DNA of 64,000 bases from NCBI GenBank assembly GCA_964425695.1, contig CAYRNF010000007.1, positions 62,001 to 126,000 of the forward strand, given 5' to 3'. Shown here one piece after another: positions 52,236-60,811 of this stretch (positions are counted from its first letter, which is position 1; each line of letters starts with the position of its first letter). The position numbers were made by a program, and so were the translations under genes. Below the pieces are notes generated by a model. The model searched no databases, was not told where the DNA came from, and saw nothing but the letters and a program-made list of their open reading frames with translations. Source of the stretch: JAKPBU01 sp964425695. GTDB lineage: Bacteria; Pseudomonadota; Gammaproteobacteria; Xanthomonadales; Xanthomonadaceae.

Positions 52236-53209
52236 GCGCCACGAAGCATGCCGCAGGAGCGGCTTCAGCCGCGAGCGCTTGCCGCGCGTTGCGATACGAC
52301 GGCAAAGGGCTCGCGGCTGAAGCCGCTCCCACGACTGCCGCTGCTGCGAAGGCGGCTCGTGCGACCGCCGCACCTGCAGCGCCGGACGCGTTCGAAAGCG
52401 GCATCTACGAAGGCTGGATCCGGCACCGGCGCTTCGCGCCGCGCCGCCATGCATTCCGGTACCGCATCGCCATGCTGCTGGTCGACCTGGCCGAAACCGA
52501 CGCGCTGTTCGCGGGGCGCTGGCTGTGGTCGCGCGATCGCCGCAACGTGGCCGAGTTCCGGCGCAGCGATTTCCTGGGCGATCCGGCGCTGCCGCTGGAC
52601 CAGGCCGTGCGCGACCGCGTGCAGGAAGCCACCGGCGTGCGGCCGGACGGGCCGATCCGCCTGCTCGCCCACCTGCGCTATGCCGGGCACGTCTTCAACC
52701 CGGTGAGCTTCTATTACTGCCATGCCCGGGACGGCCGCACGCTGCAGGCGGTCGTCGCGGAAATCACCAACACGCCCTGGAAGCAGCGTCACGCCTACGT
52801 GCTGCCGGTCGCCGACGCGGCGCCGCGCGGCCGCGCGCTGGCGTGGGACTTCGACAAGGCCTTCCACGTCTCGCCCTTCATGCCCATGCAGCGGCGCTAT
52901 GCGTGGCGATTCACCGCGCCCGGCGATGACCTCCGCGTCCACATGGACGTGCTGGACGCCGACGGGCCCGAGTTCGACGCCACCCTGGTCCTGCAGCGCC
53001 GCCCGTGGACGCCCGCCAACCTGCGCCGCGTGCTGTGGCGCTACCCGCTGATGACGCTGCAGGTGGTGTGGGGAATCCACTGGCAGGCGCTGCGGCTGTG
53101 GTGGAAGGGCGTGCCCGTCCACGACCACCCGGCGAAGGCGCATCCGCCGGCGCGCACCGGCCGTAATCCCGCCGCACCTCCTACCGACCGGAGCACCGAC
53201 GCCCGATGA
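52232..53209 (+). CDS. DUF1365 protein with REP-derived N-terminal extension
   Basis: 325 residues, longer than DUF1365 proteins usually are (about 250). The domain starts near residue 55 (ESGIYEGWIRHRRFAPRRHA, FRYRIAMLLVDL) and includes GPIRLLAHLRYAGHVFNPVS, FYYCHARDG and VSPFMPMQRRYAWRFTAP. Residues 9-33 are encoded by a 74-bp REP palindrome pair, and the extension is simply Ala-rich (ASAASACRALRYDGKGLAAE). The ATGA overlap with the FAD gene and lack of a later suitable start argue that the repeat is translated. DUF1365 is always found beside CFA-type synthases; function unproven. Confidence 0.88.
   Translation: MSATKHAAGAASAASACRALRYDGKGLAAEAAPTTAAAAKAARATAAPAAPDAFESGIYEGWIRHRRFAPRRHAFRYRIAMLLVDLAETDALFAGRWLWSRDRRNVAEFRRSDFLGDPALPLDQAVRDRVQEATGVRPDGPIRLLAHLRYAGHVFNPVSFYYCHARDGRTLQAVVAEITNTPWKQRHAYVLPVADAAPRGRALAWDFDKAFHVSPFMPMQRRYAWRFTAPGDDLRVHMDVLDADGPEFDATLVLQRRPWTPANLRRVLWRYPLMTLQVVWGIHWQALRLWWKGVPVHDHPAKAHPPARTGRNPAAPPTDRSTDAR
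52256..52329 (+). repeat. Paired REP palindrome (REPIN) inside a coding region
   Basis: Two perfect 21-base inverted arms (52256-52276 and 52309-52329; left arm GGAGCGGCTTCAGCCGCGAG plus C) separated by 32 bases. The palindromic GCGGCTTCAGCCGC core and GGAGC head match dispersed REP sequences of Xanthomonadaceae. It lies in frame in the DUF1365 gene. Confidence 0.85.
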
Positions 53210-54489
53210 GCGCACCCACCGCCGACCTTCCCAAGCATGCGTCTGCGCCGCTGGGTGCGCTGCAGCGCACCTTGCGCACGCGCCTGCTGCGGACCATGGA
53301 CGGCCTGCGCGACTGCAGGCTGGTGTTCGAGGACGCCGTGGAGACGCGCGTGCTCGGCCAGCCCGCGCCCGATGCGGCCGACACGCTGCACGCGCACGTG
53401 CGCGTGCGCCATCCCGACTTCTACCGCCAGGTCGCGCTCAACGGCAGCGTCGGCGCGGGCGAGGCATACATGGACGGCGCCTGGGACTGCGACGACCTGG
53501 TGGCGCTGGTGCGCATCCTGGTGCGCAACCGCGACCGGCTGGATGCCATGGAAACCGGCTTCGCCCGCATGGGCGGGCTGGCCATGAAGCTGGCGCATGC
53601 CTTCACCCGCAACACGCGCGCCGGCAGCCGCCGCAACATCGCCGCGCACTACGACCTGGGCAACGACCTCTACCGGCTGTTCCTGGACGAGAACCTCATG
53701 TACTCCTCCGCGATCTTCGCGGACGAGCACGAGTCGCTGGAAGTCGCCTCCACGCGCAAGCTGGACCGCATCTGCGACAAGCTGGGCCTGCAGCCGCAGC
53801 ACCACGTGGTGGAGATCGGCACCGGCTGGGGCGGTTTCGCGCTGCATGCCGCGCGCCGCCACGGCTGCCGCGTCACCACCACCACGATCTCGCGCGAGCA
53901 GCACGCGCTGGCGACGCAGCGCATCGCCGAAGCGGGCCTGTCCGACAGGGTGACCGTGCTGCTGCAGGACTACCGCGACCTGCAGGGGCGCTACGACCGG
54001 CTGGTGTCCATCGAGATGATCGAGGCCATCGGCCACCAGTACCTGGACACGTATTTCCGCAAGCTCGGCGAGCTGCTCGCGGACGACGGGCTGGCCTGCG
54101 TGCAGGCGATCACGATCGAGGACCGACGCTACGCGCAGGCGTTGCGCAGCGTGGATTTCATCAAGCGCCATGTCTTCCCCGGCAGCTTCATTCCGTCGAT
54201 CTCGGCGATGCACGGCGCACTGGTGCGCGCAAGCGACCTGCGCCTGACCCACCTGGAGGACATCGGGCCGAGCTACGCCCTGACCCTGAAGGCCTGGCGC
54301 GAACGCTTCATGCGCCGCCTGCCGGAGGTGCGCGCGCTGGGCTACGACGAGCGCTTCGTGCGGCTGTGGGAGTTCTACCTGGCCTATTGCGAAGGCGGCT
54401 TCCGCGAGCGATCCATCGGCGACGTGCAGCTGCTGCTGGCCAAGCCGGGATCGCGTGCGCCGGAATACGTGCCGGGGCTGGCCGGCTGA
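53206..54489 (+). CDS. Cyclopropane-fatty-acyl-phospholipid synthase family methyltransferase 1 (UfaA1-like)
   Basis: 427 residues of the CFA/mycolic acid cyclopropane synthase family. The N-terminal dimer/lipid part has RHPDFYRQVALNGSVGAGEA and YMDGAWDCDDLVALVRILVR; then RNIAAHYDLGNDLYRLFLDE, NLMYSSAIF, the SAM motif HHVVEIGTGWGGFALHAARR and SIEMIEAIGHQYLDTYF. SAM-dependent methyl transfer to an acyl double bond is expected (cyclopropane, 10-methyl or furan-type product). Coupled by ATGA overlap to DUF1365, as in the M. tuberculosis sigK locus. Confidence 0.94.
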   Translation: MSAPTADLPKHASAPLGALQRTLRTRLLRTMDGLRDCRLVFEDAVETRVLGQPAPDAADTLHAHVRVRHPDFYRQVALNGSVGAGEAYMDGAWDCDDLVALVRILVRNRDRLDAMETGFARMGGLAMKLAHAFTRNTRAGSRRNIAAHYDLGNDLYRLFLDENLMYSSAIFADEHESLEVASTRKLDRICDKLGLQPQHHVVEIGTGWGGFALHAARRHGCRVTTTTISREQHALATQRIAEAGLSDRVTVLLQDYRDLQGRYDRLVSIEMIEAIGHQYLDTYFRKLGELLADDGLACVQAITIEDRRYAQALRSVDFIKRHVFPGSFIPSISAMHGALVRASDLRLTHLEDIGPSYALTLKAWRERFMRRLPEVRALGYDERFVRLWEFYLAYCEGGFRERSIGDVQLLLAKPGSRAPEYVPGLAG

Positions 54490-54490
54490 A

Positions 54491-55048
54491 ATGGCGCTGC
54501 CTTCGATGCCCGTGCTGGCGAATGCGGTGCTGTTCCAGGCCGTTTGGTTCGCCGCGGTGATCGGCGCGGGCAACGGCCTGGCGTGGCCGGGGGTGGCGGC
54601 GGTGGCGGCGTTCGCGGCGGTGACGCTGCGCCAGCGCGCCACGCGCGCGTCCGACCTGCGCCTGATGGCGTGCGCGGCGTTGGCGGGCGGCTTGGTCGAT
54701 TCCGTGTTCGTGAACACCGGGCTGCTGCGCTATGCGGCGCAGTGGCCGGCCGCGGAGCTGGCGCCGGCATGGATCGTGGCGCTGTGGGTCAACCTGGCGC
54801 TGGCGCTGAACCATTCTCTGCGCTGGGTGCGGCCGTATCCCTTGGTCGCCGCGCTGTTCGGCGCGATCGCCGCGCCCCTGTCGTATCTCGGCGCTGCGCG
54901 CGGGTGGCAGGCGGTCGCGTTCGCCGATCCCGCATGGCGCACGCTGGCCGTGGTGGCCGCCTGCTGGGCGGTGCTGATGGCTGCGCTGGTGGCGCTGGCC
55001 AGGCACGATGCGCGCATTCCTTCCCTGCCGCGAGCGGAGACCGCATGA
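54491..55048 (+). CDS. DUF2878 membrane protein
   Basis: 185 residues, mostly hydrophobic with five or more membrane segments (LANAVLFQAVWFAAVIGAGN; PGVAAVAAFAAVTLRQRATR; AWIVALWVNLALALNHSLRW; VAACWAVLMAALVALARHDA). Sequence pattern GNGLAWPGVAAV and LVDSVFVNTGLLRY match DUF2878. Starts one base after the CFA stop and ends with an ATGA overlap with DUF1295. Unknown function, repeatedly seen in this operon type; probably works on or with the modified lipids. Confidence 0.85.
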   Translation: MALPSMPVLANAVLFQAVWFAAVIGAGNGLAWPGVAAVAAFAAVTLRQRATRASDLRLMACAALAGGLVDSVFVNTGLLRYAAQWPAAELAPAWIVALWVNLALALNHSLRWVRPYPLVAALFGAIAAPLSYLGAARGWQAVAFADPAWRTLAVVAACWAVLMAALVALARHDARIPSLPRAETA

Positions 55049-55839
55049 GCACCACCGGGATGTTGTTGCTGGTCTGGATCGTGGCCGCCGCCGCGCAGGC
55101 CGGCGGCTGGATATGGCAATGGCCGCGGCGCAACGCGGGCATCGTGGACGTCATCTGGTCCGCATGCGTGGGCCTGGCCGCGGTGCTGATCGGCTGGCTC
55201 GGCCCGGGCGCGGCGCTGCCGCGCACGCTGCTGGCGGTGTGCGGGGGGCTGTGGGGCGCGCGGCTGGCGCTGCACCTGTGGGCGCGCGTGCGCAAGGAGA
55301 AGGAAGACGGGCGCTACGCCCACCTGCGCCGCACCTGGCATGGCGACCAGCGCAAGTGGTTCGCGTTCTTCCAGTTCCAGGCGCTGCTGGTGGTGCTGTT
55401 CGCGCTGCCGTTCGTGGCCGTTGCGCACAACCCGGTCGCGGGCTGGACGCCGTGGCTGGTGCCGGGCCTGCTGGTGTGGGTCGGCAGCGTGGGCGGAGAG
55501 GCCGTCGCCGATCGCCAGCTCGCGCGTTTCCGCGCCGATCCGGCCAACAAGGGCAAGACCTGCCGCGACGGCCTGTGGCGCTACTCGCGCCATCCCAACT
55601 ACTTCTTCGAATGGCTGCACTGGTTCGCCTACGTGCTGTTCGCGGTGGGCTCGCCGCTGTGGTGGCTGGCCTGGTCCGGCCCGCTGGTCATGTACGCCTT
55701 CGTGCGTTGGATCAGCGGCGTGCGCTGGACCGAAGACCAGGCGCTGCGCACCCGTGGCGAGGACTACCGCGACTACCAGCGCACCACGCCGATGCTGTTT
55801 CCGTGGTTCCCGAAACCGTCTTCCAGGAGCGATGCATGA
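55045..55839 (+). CDS. DUF1295 (steroid 5-alpha-reductase-like) membrane protein
   Basis: 264 residues, six or more membrane segments. The C-terminal signature is KTCRDGLWRYSRHPNYFFEW with LHWFAYVLFAVG and RRT-like RGEDYRDYQRTTPMLFPWFP, characteristic of DUF1295 and the isoprenylcysteine methyltransferase/5-alpha-reductase superfamily. Members may reduce or methylate lipid substrates. Matches Rv0446c in the M. tuberculosis sigK locus. Coupled by ATGA overlaps on both sides. Confidence 0.9.
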   Translation: MSTTGMLLLVWIVAAAAQAGGWIWQWPRRNAGIVDVIWSACVGLAAVLIGWLGPGAALPRTLLAVCGGLWGARLALHLWARVRKEKEDGRYAHLRRTWHGDQRKWFAFFQFQALLVVLFALPFVAVAHNPVAGWTPWLVPGLLVWVGSVGGEAVADRQLARFRADPANKGKTCRDGLWRYSRHPNYFFEWLHWFAYVLFAVGSPLWWLAWSGPLVMYAFVRWISGVRWTEDQALRTRGEDYRDYQRTTPMLFPWFPKPSSRSDA

Positions 55840-56921
55840 ATTCCACCGCCGTGCCCCTGCCGCAGCCGCGCCCCGAGCCGGCGCTGGTGCGCCTGGCCGA
55901 ACGCGGCATGATCCCCGATGCGCTGCTGCGCTTGGGCATCCGCCGCCTATGCGCAGAGCGCCTGCGCGACGAACGCGCCGGCGACATGGAAGGCGCCTGG
56001 CTGCGCTTCCAGTCGCTGCTGGACGAACTGCGCGGCAGCGCCATCGCTATCGAAACCGACGCGGCCAACGCGCAGCACTACGAGCTGCCGCCCGAATTCT
56101 TCCGCGCCTGCCTGGGCCGGCGGCTGAAGTACAGCAGCTGCTACTGGGACGCCACCACGCCGGACCTGGACGCCGCCGAGGAGCGCATGCTCGCCCTGTA
56201 CGGCCAGCGCGCCGAGCTGGTGGACGGCCAGGACATCTTGGAGCTGGGATGCGGCTGGGGTTCGCTGACGCTGTGGATGGCCGAGCACTGTCCCGGCTCG
56301 CGCATCACCGCGGTGTCCAACTCGCGGCCGCAGCGCGAGTTCATCGAGGCGCGCGCGCGCGAACGCGGCCTGGCCAACGTGCGGGTGCTCACGCGCGACG
56401 TCAACGCGCTGGAACTGGACGCGGCCGCGTTCGACCGCGTGGTGTCCATCGAGATGTTCGAGCACATGCGCAACTACGCCGTGCTGCTGGAACGCATCGC
56501 CGGCTGGCTGCGTCCGGGCGGCAAGCTCTTCGTGCACATCTTCTGCCACCGCGAACTCATGTATCCGTTCGATACCGAGGGCGAGGGCGACTGGATGGCG
56601 CGGCATTTCTTCACCGGCGGCCTGATGCCCGCCGCGGACACGCTGCTGCACTTCCAGGACCACCTGCGCTGCGAACGCCAATGGCGGCTGTCGGGTACGC
56701 ACTACGAGCGCACCGCCAACGCCTGGCTGGACAACCAGGACGCCGCGCGCGAACGGCTGATGCCCGTGCTGCGTGAAACCTACGGCGACGACGCGGCGCT
56801 ATGGTGGCAGCGCTGGCGCATGTTCTGGATGGCCTGTGCGGAGCTGTTCGGCTACGGCGGCGGCAACGAGTGGGGCGTGGGGCATTACCGCTTCGCGAAG
56901 CCCGTGGATCGGCATTCCTAG
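55836..56921 (+). CDS. CFA-like class I SAM methyltransferase 2
   Basis: 361 residues, a second CFA-family methyltransferase in the operon but of a different subgroup from the one at 53206. It has HYELPPEFFRACLGRRLKYS, SCYWDATTPDLDAAEERMLA, SAM motif ILELGCGWGSLTLWMAEHCP, DRVVSIEMFEHMRNYAVLLE and FCHRELMYPFDTEGEGDWMA. Plant homologues methylate alkaloid amines, so the acceptor may differ from that of classical CFA synthases. Coupled by an ATGA overlap with DUF1295. Confidence 0.92.
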   Translation: MNSTAVPLPQPRPEPALVRLAERGMIPDALLRLGIRRLCAERLRDERAGDMEGAWLRFQSLLDELRGSAIAIETDAANAQHYELPPEFFRACLGRRLKYSSCYWDATTPDLDAAEERMLALYGQRAELVDGQDILELGCGWGSLTLWMAEHCPGSRITAVSNSRPQREFIEARARERGLANVRVLTRDVNALELDAAAFDRVVSIEMFEHMRNYAVLLERIAGWLRPGGKLFVHIFCHRELMYPFDTEGEGDWMARHFFTGGLMPAADTLLHFQDHLRCERQWRLSGTHYERTANAWLDNQDAARERLMPVLRETYGDDAALWWQRWRMFWMACAELFGYGGGNEWGVGHYRFAKPVDRHS

Positions 56922-56933
56922 GAGGACTACGGC

Positions 56934-57503
56934 ATGAACCGGAAAGCGCTTCTTCTTGCCCTGCTGCCGCTCGCGGGCTTCGCCGCGCTGGCCGGCTGCG
57001 CCAGCGGCCCGCCGACGGTGCCGGTGCACCCCCAGGTGGACCTGCAGCGCTTCATGGGCACCTGGTACGTGATCGGCAACATCCCCTCGCGCCCCGAGCG
57101 CGAGGCGTACAACGCGGTGGAGACCTACGCGCTGGACGCCGACGGCAAGATCCGGACCACGTTCCAGTTCCGCAAGGGCGGCTTCGATGCCCCGCTGGAA
57201 ACGATGAACCCGGTGGGGACGGTGCGGCCGGGGACCAACAACGCGGTGTGGGGCATGCAGTTCATCTGGCCGATCCGCGCCGAGTACGTGATCTCGCACG
57301 TGGATCCGGAATACCGCGAAACCATCATCGCCCGCAGCAAGCGCGACTACGCCTGGATCATGGCGCGCACGCCCACCATCCCGCAGGCGGACCTGGAGCG
57401 GATGAAGCAGCAGCTGGTGGACATGGGTTACTCGCTGGACAATCTGCGGATCGTGCCGCAGCAGTGGCCGGAGACCGGCCCGGAGCCGCGCCAGCAGCGT
57501 TGA
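56934..57503 (+). CDS. Outer-membrane lipocalin lipoprotein (Blc-like)
   Basis: 189 residues. Signal LLLALLPLAGFAALAGCAS ends in a lipobox (LAGC). The lipocalin motif GTWYVIGNIPSRPEREAYNA and EYVISHVDPEYRETIIARSK define the Blc family, which bind fatty acids or lysophospholipids and assist membrane repair. It is the last gene of the sigma/lipid operon, 12 bp after the second methyltransferase, and likely handles or transports the modified lipid in the periplasm. Confidence 0.93.
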   Translation: MNRKALLLALLPLAGFAALAGCASGPPTVPVHPQVDLQRFMGTWYVIGNIPSRPEREAYNAVETYALDADGKIRTTFQFRKGGFDAPLETMNPVGTVRPGTNNAVWGMQFIWPIRAEYVISHVDPEYRETIIARSKRDYAWIMARTPTIPQADLERMKQQLVDMGYSLDNLRIVPQQWPETGPEPRQQR

Positions 57504-57541
57504 GGTCCATCGCATCGAGCGGCGCTCGCTTGCGCAAGGTC

Positions 57542-57587
57542 GTGATGCGTTGGGAAGTGATGCGTTGGGAAGCGATGCGTTTGGGAA
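57542..57587 (+). repeat. Short tandem repeat (15-16 bp, three copies)
   Basis: GTGATGCGTTGGGAA is repeated at 57542 and 57557 and again with two changes at 57572 (GCGATGCGTTTGGGAA). Non-coding, between the lipocalin and the convergent M13 peptidase gene. Confidence 0.75.
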
Positions 57588-57611
57588 GCGATGCGCTGAT
57601 GCGTGGTCCGC

Positions 57612-57632
57612 CATCCCGGCGCAAGCTGGGAT
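57612..57632. repeat. Half copy of the intergenic palindrome seen at 3511
   Basis: CCATCCCGGCGCAAGCTGGG followed by ATCCAG resembles one arm of the repeat between pheS and pheT. It adds to the non-coding material in the 282-bp convergent gap. Confidence 0.5.
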
Positions 57633-57733
57633 CCAGGTCGACCTTCATCTCGATGCGTAGCCAGCAGGGGCCGCGGCGTGCGCCGGAGTGGTGCATCGAA
57701 CACCGCACGGCGCAGCAATCTGCCCCCAAACAG

Positions 57734-57765
57734 AAAGGCCCGGCTTGCGCCGGGCCTTTCGCTTT
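57734..57765. terminator. Strong bidirectional intrinsic terminator
   Basis: AAAGGCCCGG-CTTGCG-CCGGGCCTTT, perfect 10-bp stem, followed on the plus strand by CGCTTTT and preceded by AAA-rich sequence on the other side. It separates the lipid operon from the convergent M13 peptidase gene. Confidence 0.8.
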
Positions 57766-57785
57766 TCGTGATGCCGCAGGCGCGA

Positions 57786-59888
57786 TTACCAGATGTTGAT
57801 CTGCTTGTCGCCGGCGCGCACCATCGCATCGCCGGCCTCGCACTGGAACGCCTTGGCGAACGCGGGCAGGTTGGACGGCGCGCCCATCGCGCGGAAGTTG
57901 GCCGGCGCGTGCGGATCGGTGGTCAGGCGCACGTTGAGCTCTTCGGGCTTGAAGTTGCGGCGCCACACCGTGGCCCAGTTGGCGAAGAACTTCTGGTCGC
58001 GGGTCATGCCCACGTCGCTGCTGCTGGCATCGGGCTGAGCACGCTGCAGCGCGTCGTAGGCCACCGCCAGCCCGCCCAGGTCGGCGATGTTCTCGCCCAG
58101 GGTCAGGTTGCCGTTGACCTTCTTGCCCGGCATCGCCTCGTACTCGTCGAACTGCTGCACCAGCTTGTTGGTCAGGGCTTTGAAGCCGCTGCTGTCGGTG
58201 TCGGTCCACCAGTTCTCGAAGTTGCCGGTGGGCCCGAAGCGGCTGCCCTGGTCGTCGTAGCCGTGGATCATCTCGTGGCCGATCACCGCGCCGATGCCGC
58301 CGTAGTTGAGCGGGTCGTCGGCCTTGGGGTCGAAGAACGGCGGCTGCAGGATCGCGGCCGGGAAGACGATCTCGTTCTGCAGCGGGTTGTAGTAGGCGTT
58401 GACCGTCTGCGGGGTCATGCCCCATTCGGTCTTGTCCACCGGCTTGCCGATCTTGCCCAGGTTCCACTTGTAGTTGAACTCGTTGGCGGCCAGCACGTTG
58501 CCGATGTAGCTGTCGCGGTTGGTCTCAAGGCCGGTCCAGTCGCGCCACTTGTCCGGGTAGCCGATCTTGGGCGTGAAGCTCGCCCACTTCTCCATAGCCT
58601 TCTGCTTGGTTTCCGGGCTCATCCACGCCAGGTTCTCGATCCGCACCTTCAGCGCGGCGCTCAGGTTCTGCACCAGCTTCTCCATGCGCGCCTTGGATTC
58701 GGCGGGGAACGCCACCTTGACGTAGATCTGCCCCAGCGCTTCGCCGGCCTGCTCCTCCAGCGTGTCCAGCACGCGCTTCCAGCGCTCCTTAATCTGCGCC
58801 TGGCCGCGCATGGTCTTGTTGTAGAAATCGTAGTTCTGCTGCACGAACGCGTCGCTCAGGTAGGGCGAGGCGCCGTCCACCAGGTGGAAGCGCAGGTAGC
58901 TCTTCCACTGTTCCACCGGCATGTCGCCCAGGGCTTTGCTCACTTCCTGGTGGAACGCGGGGATCGCCAGCGAGAATTTCTCCGGCGCGGCCACGCCCTG
59001 CGCCTTGAAGAACTCGGTCCACGAGAAGTTCGGCGTCAGCTTGTCGGCGTCGGCGAGCGCGACCGGGTTGTAGTACAGCGAGACATCGCGCGAAAGCTCC
59101 TCGCTGGACTTCGACGCGCGCGCAAGTCGCGTCTCGAACGCCACCACATCCTTGGCCTGACTGGCCGCGTCGGCCGCGGGCACGCCGGACAGCTCCAGCA
59201 CCTTGGCCACGTGCTGCTCGTACGCGGCCAGCTTGTCCTTCTTGTCGGCGTCGAAGTAGTAGCCCTTGTCCGGCAGGCCCAGCCCACCCTGGGTGGCGTA
59301 GGCGATGTTCATGGAGGAATTCTTGAAGTCCGCTTCCGGCCCGAAGCCGAACAGCTGGCCTTCGCCCCGCGCGAAGGACGTACGCAGGTAGTCGGCGACC
59401 GAAGCGCCGTCAGTGAGCGCGTCGATCTGCGCCAGGCGGCTCTCCAGCGGCTTGATGCCCTGCGCGTCGATCTTCGCCTGGTCCATGCCGGTGGCGTAGA
59501 AGTCGCCCACGATCTTGTCGATGCCGGTGGCGCCGGTCTTGGCCGCGGCCTGCTCGGCCAGCTGGCGCTGGATGCCGGTGGAGCGTTCGTCGAGCATCTC
59601 GAACGCGCCCCAGCTGGTGCGGTCGCCCGGGATCGGGTTCGCCGCCAGCCACTTGCCGTTGATGTAGCCGGCGAAATCCTGGCAGGCGTCCTTGCTGGTA
59701 TCCAGGTCCGCCACGTCGAAGCGGTTCACCGGCGGCAGCTTGCTTTCGTCGATGGTGTAGCCGGACTGCGCGGCGGGCGCAGCGGTTGCGCCCTGCGCGG
59801 CGGCGGCAGGTTCCGCGCCGCGGTCGCAGGCCGCCAGCGCAAGGGTGATCGACAGGCTAAGCAGCAGGGTCTTCGGTGTCTTGCTCAC
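57786..59888 (-). CDS. M13 family metallopeptidase (PepO-like), lipoprotein
   Basis: 700 residues. The signal SLSITLALAACDRG has a lipobox (LAAC). M13 features: DACQDFAGYINGKWLAANPI, the zinc site GAVIGHEMIHGYDDQGSRFG (HExxH), GENIADLGGLAVAYDAL with ExxAD and the C-terminal RAGDKQINIW ending in W as M13 enzymes do. GTG 59888 is the start. It is the second M13 enzyme in the window and has the more usual active-site sequence. Likely degrades peptides in the periplasm or on the outer membrane. Confidence 0.95.
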   Translation of the reverse strand: MSKTPKTLLLSLSITLALAACDRGAEPAAAAQGATAAPAAQSGYTIDESKLPPVNRFDVADLDTSKDACQDFAGYINGKWLAANPIPGDRTSWGAFEMLDERSTGIQRQLAEQAAAKTGATGIDKIVGDFYATGMDQAKIDAQGIKPLESRLAQIDALTDGASVADYLRTSFARGEGQLFGFGPEADFKNSSMNIAYATQGGLGLPDKGYYFDADKKDKLAAYEQHVAKVLELSGVPAADAASQAKDVVAFETRLARASKSSEELSRDVSLYYNPVALADADKLTPNFSWTEFFKAQGVAAPEKFSLAIPAFHQEVSKALGDMPVEQWKSYLRFHLVDGASPYLSDAFVQQNYDFYNKTMRGQAQIKERWKRVLDTLEEQAGEALGQIYVKVAFPAESKARMEKLVQNLSAALKVRIENLAWMSPETKQKAMEKWASFTPKIGYPDKWRDWTGLETNRDSYIGNVLAANEFNYKWNLGKIGKPVDKTEWGMTPQTVNAYYNPLQNEIVFPAAILQPPFFDPKADDPLNYGGIGAVIGHEMIHGYDDQGSRFGPTGNFENWWTDTDSSGFKALTNKLVQQFDEYEAMPGKKVNGNLTLGENIADLGGLAVAYDALQRAQPDASSSDVGMTRDQKFFANWATVWRRNFKPEELNVRLTTDPHAPANFRAMGAPSNLPAFAKAFQCEAGDAMVRAGDKQINIW

Positions 59889-60108
59889 GTGGGCAGTCGC
59901 TCCAGGCGGGATGGACGCCCCGGGCGGGGCGGTCGCGCGACTCTACGCCCCGCGGCGCGGGGCAGGGGGTGTCGAAGGTCACGGCGCAGGAGCGGCCCGT
60001 GAAGGCGCGCATGGCTGCGGTCGTGAAGAAGGGAAAGGCGCCAGCCGGGCATCCGCCCATACCCGGCCCGTGAACGCGCGCCTATGCCCGGCGCCGCGTG
60101 GTCCGGAC

Positions 60109-60480
60109 TCAGCGCCTGCGCCGCAGCGGCGCCAGCGTGGCCAGCAGCACCAGGCCGCCCACCAGCCCCACGTTCTTCATGAAGTGCAGCAGCTGCTCGG
60201 CCTGGCCGGCACCGGCCAGGTTCCAGAAGCGATGCGACAGCAGCGCGTCGCTGAGCATCAGCAGCGCCGACAGCGCGGCGACCGCACGCAGCTGCCATCC
60301 GCTGGCCAGCAGCAGGCCCAGCGCGACTTCCAGCGCGCTGAAGGTGAGCGTGGCTCCGGTGGTCGGCACGCCCTGCCAGGCGCCCCACAGGCGGTAGGCG
60401 CCCATCACCAGGAACACGCTGGCCAGCAGCACGCGCGCCACCACGGCGCCGGGGGGATGCCGGTTCGAATGCAGGCCCAT
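60109..60480 (-). CDS. DoxX-like small membrane protein
   Basis: 123 residues with four membrane segments: AVVARVLLASVFLVMGAYRL, LTFSALEVALGLLLASGWQL, VAALSALLMLSDALLS and FMKNVGLVGGLVLLATLAPL. The order, with a glycine- and Asn-containing third/fourth helix (MKNVGLVGG), matches DoxX/YphA-type proteins of unknown function. ATG 60480 is used; one 12 codons upstream (60516) is possible. Divergent from rhlE. The 220 bp downstream to the M13 gene hold nothing clear. Confidence 0.75.
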   Translation of the reverse strand: MGLHSNRHPPGAVVARVLLASVFLVMGAYRLWGAWQGVPTTGATLTFSALEVALGLLLASGWQLRAVAALSALLMLSDALLSHRFWNLAGAGQAEQLLHFMKNVGLVGGLVLLATLAPLRRRR

Positions 60481-60811
60481 CGTGGATTCCGGTGCACGAA
60501 ACGCCAAGGGTGCCATGACTGCGCGCTGAGCGGAAACCGCCCGCCATGCGCGACCGCATGGTGCGAAGTGGCATCTGCCGCCCGCTTCGCGTAGAGTGCG
60601 CGGCGTTCCGTGCACGGCTGGTCCGTTTTCCCAGGCAGCCCACGGCCGCACAGCGCTCTTGACGCCCCGGCCGTTCTTCCCCGCACGTCTTTCGTTGTAC
60701 GGACACGAACCGGCAGTCGCCGGCTTCGACATCCCTTGCTCGCAGCGCGGTTGGAAAGCTCCGGGTCATTCGCCTTGCGCCACGCGCGCGGGGCACACAA
60801 CGGAGCTCCAC
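60481..60811. other. Divergent intergenic region upstream of rhlE
   Basis: 331 bp without a gene. It must hold promoters for the DoxX-like gene and rhlE. TTGACG at 60659-60664 is the best -35-like hexamer facing rhlE but no good -10 follows at 16-18 bp. If transcription starts nearby, rhlE has a 5' leader of more than 100 bases. CGGAG (60801-60805) is the rhlE ribosome site. No hairpin or repeat stands out. Confidence 0.4.

Noticed and set aside
57542..57587. Possible CRISPR or transcription-factor array
   Set aside because: Three abutting 15-16-bp units with no spacers; simple tandem repeat.
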